64,000 bases of DNA. Origin: JAWHTC01 sp032586155 (GTDB taxonomy: Bacteria; Pseudomonadota; Alphaproteobacteria; Rhodobacterales; Rhodobacteraceae). Location: the NCBI RefSeq assembly GCF_032586155.1, contig NZ_JAWHTC010000001.1, positions 620,001 to 684,000 on the forward strand, given 5' to 3'. Below, in pieces: positions 58,300-64,000 of the stretch (position 1 is the first letter of the stretch; each line of letters begins with the position of its first letter). A program made the position numbers and the translations under genes. The notes below the pieces were generated by a model. The model saw only the letters and a list, made by a program, of their open reading frames with translations, was not told the DNA's origin and did no database searches.

Positions 58300-59622
58300 A
58301 TGGTCACGACACGTTTTGCCCCGTCGCCCACCGGATATATCCATGTGGGTAACCTGCGCACTGCGCTGATGAACTACCTGATCGCGCGCAAGGCCGGTGG
58401 TGAGTTCATCCTGCGGATCGATGACACTGATCCCGAGCGCTCGAAGGAAGAATATGTCGATGCGATCAAGCAGGACCTGGAATGGCTGGGTCTGACCTGG
58501 GACCGGGTTGAGCGTCAGTCGGAGCGATTGGACCGCTATGCCGAGGCCGCCGACAGGCTACGCGAGATGGGCCGGTTCTATGAATGTTTCGAAAGTCCGA
58601 CCGAGCTGGATCTGAAGCGCAAAAAGCAACTGAACATGGGCAAGCCGCCTGTGTATGACCGGGCCGCGCTTGACCTTTCTGAAGATGACAAGGCGAAGCT
58701 GCGTGAAGAGCGCGGTGGCTATTGGCGTTTCAAGCTCGATCAGGAGCGGATCGAGTGGAAAGACGGCATTGTAGGGGACATCTCGATTGACGCGGCATCG
58801 GTCAGTGACCCGGTGCTGATCCGGGCCGATGGGCAGGTGCTCTACACGCTGGCCTCGGTGGTGGACGATACCGAGATGGGCGTGACCCACGTGGTGCGCG
58901 GCGCTGATCACGTGACCAACACGGCGACACAGATCCAGATCATCGCGGCGCTGGGCGGCAACGTGCCCGAGTTTGCCCACCATTCACTGCTGACCGGGCC
59001 GCAGGGCGAGGCGCTGTCGAAGCGTCTGGGTACACTTTCGTTGCGCGATCTGCGGGCACAGGGGATCGAGCCGATGGCCCTGCTGAGCCTGATGGCGCGG
59101 CTGGGGTCGAGTGATCCCATTGAGTTGCAGATGGAGATGTCGACGTTGATCGACGGGTTCGAGATTGGTCATTTCGGCACGGCGTCGACCAAGTTCGACG
59201 AAGCCGACCTGAGGCCGCTCACCGCCAAGGTGCTGCATGGTACGGCGCTGGAGGATGCGGCGGCGGACCTGATGGCGGCGGGTGTGCCGGACGATCTGGC
59301 CGCGCCGTTCTGGGCGGTGGTCCGCGAGAATATCGAAACCCGCGCCGATATCGCCAAATGGTGGGCGATCTGTCGTGACGGGGCCGAGCCGGTGATCGAG
59401 GACGACGATGCCGAGTTCGTCGTCGAGGCCATGTCCATGCTGCCCGACGGGCCGTTTGATGGCGACAGCTGGGGCAACTGGACCAGGGCCGTGAAAGACG
59501 CCACCGGGCGCAAGGGGCGCGGATTGTTCATGCCGCTCAGGAAGGCGCTGACGGGGATGAGCCACGGACCCGACATGGGCGCACTGTTGCCGCTGTTGCA
59601 GGTGATCCGGGCAAAAGGATAA
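58300..59622 (+). CDS. gltX: Glutamate--tRNA ligase, second type
   Basis: A 440-aa class I synthetase. The HIGH-type motif is 'PSPTGYIHVGN' (8-18) and KMSKS-type 'ALSKRLG' with Lys241. 'RIDDTDPERSKEEYVDAI' and 'HVVRGADHVTNTATQIQI' are also conserved. It is shorter than the main GltX of most bacteria, matching the second GltX common in Rhodobacteraceae that charges tRNA-Gln or tRNA-Glu selectively (family knowledge). AGGAGG is 5 bases before the ATG. Confidence 0.96.
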   Translation: MVTTRFAPSPTGYIHVGNLRTALMNYLIARKAGGEFILRIDDTDPERSKEEYVDAIKQDLEWLGLTWDRVERQSERLDRYAEAADRLREMGRFYECFESPTELDLKRKKQLNMGKPPVYDRAALDLSEDDKAKLREERGGYWRFKLDQERIEWKDGIVGDISIDAASVSDPVLIRADGQVLYTLASVVDDTEMGVTHVVRGADHVTNTATQIQIIAALGGNVPEFAHHSLLTGPQGEALSKRLGTLSLRDLRAQGIEPMALLSLMARLGSSDPIELQMEMSTLIDGFEIGHFGTASTKFDEADLRPLTAKVLHGTALEDAAADLMAAGVPDDLAAPFWAVVRENIETRADIAKWWAICRDGAEPVIEDDDAEFVVEAMSMLPDGPFDGDSWGNWTRAVKDATGRKGRGLFMPLRKALTGMSHGPDMGALLPLLQVIRAKG

Positions 59623-59662
59623 CCGGCCACGCAATACGCAGCCAGTAGTGTTTTTCGGTTTG

Positions 59663-59697
59663 AGCGCGCGGGGGATTCCCGCGCGCTGTTTGTTTTA
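59663..59697 (+). terminator. Rho-independent terminator of gltX
   Basis: AGCGCGCGGG-GGATT-CCCGCGCGCT, a perfect 10-bp stem, followed by TGTTTGTTTT, 40 bases after the gltX stop; it abuts the stop of the next gene on the minus strand. Confidence 0.88.
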
Positions 59698-60465
59698 CGG
59701 CTTGAAGACCTTGCGCACATAGACCGGGATGTCGAGCACGGCGACAACCTTGGCGGTGCCCAGAAGATCAGCCGCGTCGGCGATGCTGTTGGTCAATTCA
59801 ATCGTTCCGGCCATGGGCTTGCCCAGCCCGTCGCTCTGCTGCACGTCGACCATTTGCTGATAGTCGAAGATGCGGATGACCGTCGGGTCGGCGGTCGAAT
59901 AGAGCTTGGCCTTGGACGGCGACCAACCGCGCCGCCCGGTGGTGAAGCCGAGCTTCAGTTCGAGCTTACCGTCAGCCATCATGGCGACCCAGTGGTCGGT
60001 GCGGGCTTGCTTGCCGTCGGCGCCATCGTCGCGTGTGGTGGCGCGGGTGATGTCGGCGGCCATGGCGTTGCCATAGGGCAGAAGGTCCGGCGCGGTCGAG
60101 TAGACGCGCATGACATAAAGCCGGATGCCCTTGCCATCAGTTTCCTTGGCGAGCGCCAGCAGCGCCACGCCTTTGGACACTGACGGTGTCAGCGGTTTGC
60201 CTTCTGCATCAAGGGCCACGGCCCGGTCCTCGAACCCGATCAGCATATTCGCGCCCTTCATCGGCCCTTTTGGAAAGGCGATGGCGGTCCAGCCGTCGGG
60301 CATGCGGGCCTGAAGGGCCTCGGCATCCGTGCTGAGGCCAAGCAGAACCCGGCTATCGACATTGGAGCCGACAAGGGTCTGTGCTTCCAGCGCCGATGCC
60401 AGCGGTGCAAGCACAAGAGCAAGCACGGCTACGGTGGATTTCACGTTGAAAAACAGGCGTTTTAT
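59695..60465 (-). CDS. Exported hypothetical protein, apparent ATA start
   Basis: A protein of about 256 aa with a signal peptide. The best ribosome site, AAAGGAGGAG, lies 7 bases before an ATA at 60465; reading from it gives '(M)KRLFFNVKSTVAVLALVLAPLASA', an ideal signal peptide with Lys-Arg n-region. The first ordinary start codons downstream are CTG (far) and GTG at 60444, which would lose the basic residues. The mature part ('LLGLSTDAEALQARMPDGW', 'GWSPSKAKLYSTADPTVIRIFDYQ') is not a family I know. Function unknown. Confidence 0.7.
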   Translation of the reverse strand: MKRLFFNVKSTVAVLALVLAPLASALEAQTLVGSNVDSRVLLGLSTDAEALQARMPDGWTAIAFPKGPMKGANMLIGFEDRAVALDAEGKPLTPSVSKGVALLALAKETDGKGIRLYVMRVYSTAPDLLPYGNAMAADITRATTRDDGADGKQARTDHWVAMMADGKLELKLGFTTGRRGWSPSKAKLYSTADPTVIRIFDYQQMVDVQQSDGLGKPMAGTIELTNSIADAADLLGTAKVVAVLDIPVYVRKVFKP

Positions 60466-60665
60466 TGAATCTCCTCCTTTGGATTGGAAATGCCACTTTG
60501 TCCCCACCGGGTTCTGACTCAGTGATATTTGAAAGCTCCCAGACGCCCGATGGCGACACCGGCATTGTACCGCTCGTGGTGCATTTTGACGTTGATGCCG
60601 GTCAAGCGCGGGGTTGCCATCGGTGGGCAAAGCTGCGTTCCATGAGCGGGCGCGAAGGGCAACTC

Positions 60666-62057
60666 ATGGCAAATGATCGGGCGAAATTTCTTCAAGGCTC
60701 GCTGATGCGGCATATCGCGGTGATGTCGCTGACCTCGTCCGTGGGGTTAATGGCGGTGTTTCTGGTCGATCTGGTGGACATGGTCTTCATCTCGATGCTG
60801 GGCCGGGACGAATTGGCGGCAGCGGTGGGGTATTCCGGCGCTGTATTGTTTTTCACCACCTCTTTCGGCATCGGAATGGCAATTGCGGCAGGCGCCCTGG
60901 TGGCTCGCGCGCTGGGATCGGGGGATGCCGCTCTGGCGCGTCAGCGGGCGACGACGTCATTAATATATGCTATTGTATTTGGGGCGATTTTTGCAGGCAT
61001 CGTGTGGTGGAACATTCCCGCATTGGCGGCGTTGATGGGCGCGACGGGGGCAACTCTGGAATTGGCGACCGGGTATCTGCAGATCATCATTCCGAGCTTG
61101 CCGCTTTTGATGCTGGGCATGGTGGGTGGCGCGATCCTTAGAGCGCATGGCGATGCGCGCCGCTCAATGATGGCGACGCTTTATGGCGGTGGTGTCAACG
61201 CGGTGCTGGATCCGATCCTGATCTTTGCGCTGTCGCTGGATCTGACCGGGGCGGCGCTGGCCACGGTGGCGGCGCGGGTGACGATTGCTCTGGCGTCGCT
61301 CGTTCCGCTGATCCGTCATCACGGCGGTTTGGAACGGCCCGGAGCACGGGCCTTTGCGGTGGATTTCCCGGGATTGGCCGCGATTGCTGCGCCAGCGATC
61401 CTGACACAGTTGGCGACACCAGTGGGGCAGGCCTATGTCACACGCGCCATGGCGCAGTTCGGTGAGGACGCTGTGGCGGGCATGGCGATTATTGGCCGGG
61501 TGATGCCGGTGGCCTTTGCGGTGATCTTTGCCCTGTCGGGCGCAATTGGCCCGGTCTTGGGACAGAATTTCGGAGCCGGGCGGCTGAAGCGGGTGCTGGT
61601 CGGATTTCGTGAGGGAATCGTGTTTACCGGTGCCGTTGTTCTGTTGGTGTCCGGGGTTTTGTTTCTGGTGCGCGCACCGCTCGCGGACCTGTTTGGAGCC
61701 GCAGGGCTGGCGCGGGAGCTGGTTTACCTGTTCTGCGGACCGCTGGCGCTGCTTTTCTTTTTCAACGGCATCCTGTTCGTGGCCAACGCGGCGTTCAACA
61801 ACCTGGGCCATCCGTTCTATTCGACCTGGTTGAACTGGGGCCGACATACATTGGGGACCATCCCTTTTGTTATCGTGGGGGCGGCGCTTTGGGGTGCAAA
61901 AGGGGTGCTGATCGGGCAGGCGGTCGGGGGTGTTGTTTTCGGGGTTTTGGCGGTGGTGCTGGCCTTGCGGGTGATCCTGCGGGGCGGGCGGACGCATCGC
62001 CACGAGCCTTATGCACGGCAGGCGCGGCTTTTCGCGATGTTCACGTTGAAACGGTGA
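60666..62057 (+). CDS. MATE-family multidrug/cation exporter
   Basis: A 463-aa membrane protein with 12 segments in two MATE bundles: 'FLVDLVDMVFISMLGRDELAAAVGYSG' and 'AVAGMAIIGRVMPVAFAVIFALSGAIGPVLGQNFGAGRLKR'. Exports drugs or metabolites with Na+ or H+. The ATG at 60666 follows AAGGGC; the frame is open upstream, but without a membrane signal. It is divergent from the ATA-start exported protein gene. Confidence 0.9.
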   Translation: MANDRAKFLQGSLMRHIAVMSLTSSVGLMAVFLVDLVDMVFISMLGRDELAAAVGYSGAVLFFTTSFGIGMAIAAGALVARALGSGDAALARQRATTSLIYAIVFGAIFAGIVWWNIPALAALMGATGATLELATGYLQIIIPSLPLLMLGMVGGAILRAHGDARRSMMATLYGGGVNAVLDPILIFALSLDLTGAALATVAARVTIALASLVPLIRHHGGLERPGARAFAVDFPGLAAIAAPAILTQLATPVGQAYVTRAMAQFGEDAVAGMAIIGRVMPVAFAVIFALSGAIGPVLGQNFGAGRLKRVLVGFREGIVFTGAVVLLVSGVLFLVRAPLADLFGAAGLARELVYLFCGPLALLFFFNGILFVANAAFNNLGHPFYSTWLNWGRHTLGTIPFVIVGAALWGAKGVLIGQAVGGVVFGVLAVVLALRVILRGGRTHRHEPYARQARLFAMFTLKR

Positions 62058-62103
62058 AGGTCGGTTTCTGGCCCCAAACGGTCATTCCAACAACCCGGTC
62101 CAC

Positions 62104-62130
62104 CTCTTCCTCTTGCCAGAAATATCCCGG
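62104..62130 (-). repeat. Intergenic element A, copy 6 (minus)
   Basis: Reverse complement reads CCGGGATATTTCTGGCAAGA then GGAAGAGG; matches the GAGTATTT…AAGAAAG pattern on the minus strand. Confidence 0.45.
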
Positions 62131-62135
62131 GGGGT

Positions 62136-62155
62136 CTGGGGGGCTGGCCCCCCAG
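62136..62155. terminator. Perfect GC hairpin after the MATE gene
   Basis: CTGGGGGGC-TG-GCCCCCCAG (9-bp stem), 79 bases after the MATE stop, next to element A copy 6. REP-like or terminator without a T-run. Confidence 0.5.
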
Positions 62156-62318
62156 CCGGTCGGATTGCGCAAGCAATTCGAAAGCCAACACCAGGCCAAA
62201 GCCGGACCGACCTGTCAGGGTCAATAGTGCATTCAGTCTGATTTGATCCGCACGGCATCTGGTAAGTCGGGCGAATGCCGCCTATCTACAAACTCTTGGT
62301 ATTTCGAAGGACGGTGGG

Positions 62319-64000
62319 ATGCGGCGCGCGCGGAGCTATACGGATGCAAATCTGAAGAACGAGCGGATTTCGGGCTGGCGCACGATCCGCCGGGTGGCAC
62401 CGTACCTGTGGCCCCGAGAGCATCCCTGGGTGAAGCAGCGGGTGGTGCTGGCGATGCTGGCGCTCTTGCTGTCCAAGGTGGTCGCGGTCTTTACCCCGGT
62501 GCTTTACAAATGGGCGGTGGATGCCTTGGCCGAAACCGGGGCCAGCGAGCTGATGCTGGGCGCGGTCGGGTTGACGTTGGCCTATGGTCTGGCGCGGTTG
62601 ATGGCGAACGGGTTTCAGCAGCTGCGCGATGCGATTTTCGCCGCCGTGGGGCAGCGGGCGCTGCGGCAACTGGCGCTGGAGACTTTCCAGCATATTCACC
62701 AGCTTTCGATGCGCTATCACATCACCCGCAAGACCGGCGGGCTGAGCCGGATCATCGAGCGGGGCGTGAAGGGAGTCGAGTTTCTTTTGCGCTTCCTGCT
62801 GTTTTCCATCGGGCCGCTGGTGCTGGAACTGCTGATGATCGCGGGGATCTTGTTCTTCCTTTTTGACGCCTGGTACCTGGCGGCGGTGGCGGTGACGATT
62901 GCGCTTTATGTCTGGTTCACCTTCAAGGTAACGGAATGGCGGGTGCAACTGCGCCGCGAGATGAATGACCAGGATACGGATGCCAATCAGAAAGCGATCG
63001 ACAGCCTGCTGAACTTTGAAACGGTCAAGTATTTCGGCGCCGAAGAGCGCGAGGCGAAACGCTATGACAGTTCGATGGCGAAATATGCCCAAGCGGCGTT
63101 GAAAACGGCGTATTCGCTGGCATTTCTGAACTTTGGTCAGGCCTTTCTGATCACCGGTGGGCTGGTGATCGTGATGGTTATGGCCGCCATTGGCGTGGAA
63201 CAGGGGCATCTGACCGTAGGCGATTTCGTCATGGTCAACGCCTACATGATCCAGATCACCATGCCGCTCAATTTCCTTGGAACGGTTTATCGCGAAATCC
63301 GGCAGGCGCTTGTGGATATGGGCGAGATGTTCGACCTGTTGGAGCAACCGGCCGAGGTGGCGGACAAGCCGGGCGCCAAGCCGTTGGATGTCAATGGCGG
63401 GAAGGTTGCATTGAATGACGTGCAGTTTGCCTATGAGCCTGACCGGCCGATCCTGAAGGGCGTGAGCCTGGATGTGCCGGCGGGGCAGACCGTTGCCATC
63501 GTGGGATCGTCCGGGTCAGGCAAATCGACCATCGGACGGCTGCTGTTCCGGTTTTATGACGTGTCGGGCGGGGCCTTGGAGATCGACGGGCAGGATGTAC
63601 GCGATGTGACCCAGAAAAGCCTGCATGACGCGATTGGCGTGGTGCCGCAGGACACGGTGCTGTTCAACGATACGATCCGCTACAACATCGGCTATGGCCG
63701 TGACGGCGCCACGGATGACGAGATCGTCGAAGCGGCAAAGGCGGCGCAGATCCACGAGTTCATCCAGGGCCTGCCGGATGGCTATGACACCACGGTGGGT
63801 GAACGCGGTTTGAAATTGTCGGGTGGTGAGAAACAGCGGGTGGGGATTGCCCGGACGCTGTTGAAAAACCCGCCGATCCTTCTGTTGGACGAGGCGACAA
63901 GTGCGCTGGATACCGAGACCGAGCAGGAGATTCAGGGCGCACTGAAACGGGCCGGACAGGGGCGTACGGTGATCACCATTGCCCACCGTCTGAGCACGAT
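62319..64000 (+). CDS. Atm1-type ABC exporter (partial, cut by window end)
   Basis: Heavy-metal/glutathione-conjugate ABC exporter of the Atm1/HMT1 class, fused membrane and ATPase domains. About 560 residues lie in the window. The start 'MRRARSYTDANLKNERISGWRTIRRVAPYLW' is followed by six membrane helices with the Atm1 signature 'NFETVKYFGAEERE', then Walker A 'GSSGSGKST' (396-404), Q-loop 'VVPQDTVLF', signature 'LSGGEKQRVGIART' (from 500) and Walker B 'ILLLDEATS'. AAGGA is 8 bases before the ATG. The final part lies beyond the window. Confidence 0.93.
   Translation, partial: MRRARSYTDANLKNERISGWRTIRRVAPYLWPREHPWVKQRVVLAMLALLLSKVVAVFTPVLYKWAVDALAETGASELMLGAVGLTLAYGLARLMANGFQQLRDAIFAAVGQRALRQLALETFQHIHQLSMRYHITRKTGGLSRIIERGVKGVEFLLRFLLFSIGPLVLELLMIAGILFFLFDAWYLAAVAVTIALYVWFTFKVTEWRVQLRREMNDQDTDANQKAIDSLLNFETVKYFGAEEREAKRYDSSMAKYAQAALKTAYSLAFLNFGQAFLITGGLVIVMVMAAIGVEQGHLTVGDFVMVNAYMIQITMPLNFLGTVYREIRQALVDMGEMFDLLEQPAEVADKPGAKPLDVNGGKVALNDVQFAYEPDRPILKGVSLDVPAGQTVAIVGSSGSGKSTIGRLLFRFYDVSGGALEIDGQDVRDVTQKSLHDAIGVVPQDTVLFNDTIRYNIGYGRDGATDDEIVEAAKAAQIHEFIQGLPDGYDTTVGERGLKLSGGEKQRVGIARTLLKNPPILLLDEATSALDTETEQEIQGALKRAGQGRTVITIAHRLST

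Noticed and set aside
62243..62866. 207-codon plus-strand frame at the start of the ABC exporter
   Set aside because: It lies out of frame with the Atm1-type reading frame, which carries all the family motifs.
1..64000. CRISPR arrays, rRNA/tRNA genes, insertion sequences, prophage or integrase
   Set aside because: Looked for direct-repeat/spacer ladders, CCA-ended cloverleaves, transposase or integrase motifs and phage genes; none found. The two intergenic element families are too short and too spread to be a CRISPR array.

Overview
The window is GC-rich chromosomal DNA that I read as a member of the Rhodobacteraceae (Roseobacter-type Alphaproteobacteria). The reasons are a phaZ–phaC–phaP–phaR polyhydroxybutyrate (PHB) block with PhaR-type operators, a MipZ division-plane ATPase, an SdhE gene paired with an XRE regulator, a bufferin operon (DUF2282/DUF692/DUF2063/DoxX), a second-type GltX and an hmgA–fahA cluster that includes a DUF2783 gene. 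No rRNA, tRNA, CRISPR array, integrase, transposase or prophage was seen. Sixty-five protein-coding entries are given; the last is cut by the window end.

Layout. 0-5.5 kb: RND efflux permease and adaptor, then XRE regulator–sdhE. 5.5-8.6 kb: aspartate aminotransferase, a hypothetical, a DUF1194/VOC pair. 8.6-11 kb: a Slam-like outer-membrane translocator (type XI secretion) translationally coupled to a TbpB-like lipoprotein that is probably its cargo. 11-13.5 kb: thyX, then an AT-richer insert with a TIR-domain (CAP12/Pycsar-effector type) gene that looks frameshifted, and a small hypothetical neighbour. 13.5-17.5 kb: cold-shock protein, an ArsC/Spx-like protein, and the bufferin operon. 17.8-22.3 kb: thrS, 3-methyladenine glycosylase, a ThDP enzyme. 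22.6-29.3 kb: creatininase-like protein, three alpha/beta hydrolases, VOC protein, a lysine-rich coiled-coil orphan, M15-like peptidase, methyltransferase and small proteins.

29.3-33.9 kb is the PHB block: phaZ is divergent from phaC, followed by phaP and phaR; palindromes fitting the known PhaR site CTGC-N3-GCAG lie before phaC, phaP and phaR. 33.9-40.7 kb holds a LysR regulator, three PLP enzymes (class IV aminotransferase, DegT type, aromatic amino acid decarboxylase), an HpaI-type aldolase and a solute-binding protein. 40.7-49.8 kb has a KefB/C-like antiporter and a seven-gene minus-strand unit for homogentisate breakdown (hmgA, small membrane protein, fahA, DHFR-like, MBL-fold, FAD hydroxylase, DUF2783), divergent from a MarR regulator. 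49.9-64 kb: EamA transporter, mipZ, PhoX-like protein, LysR/SDR divergent pair, TPR-like hypothetical, lytic transglycosylase, gltX, an exported protein with an apparent ATA start, a MATE exporter, and an Atm1-type ABC exporter that runs off the end.

Between genes I see two recurring short element families: a 'GAGTATYT…AAGAAAG' motif (six copies) and a small hairpin ending in CACCCTAC (four copies). The items most worth following are the Slam/lipoprotein pair, the broken TIR gene with its neighbour, the bufferin operon with its upstream direct repeats, and the intergenic element families.
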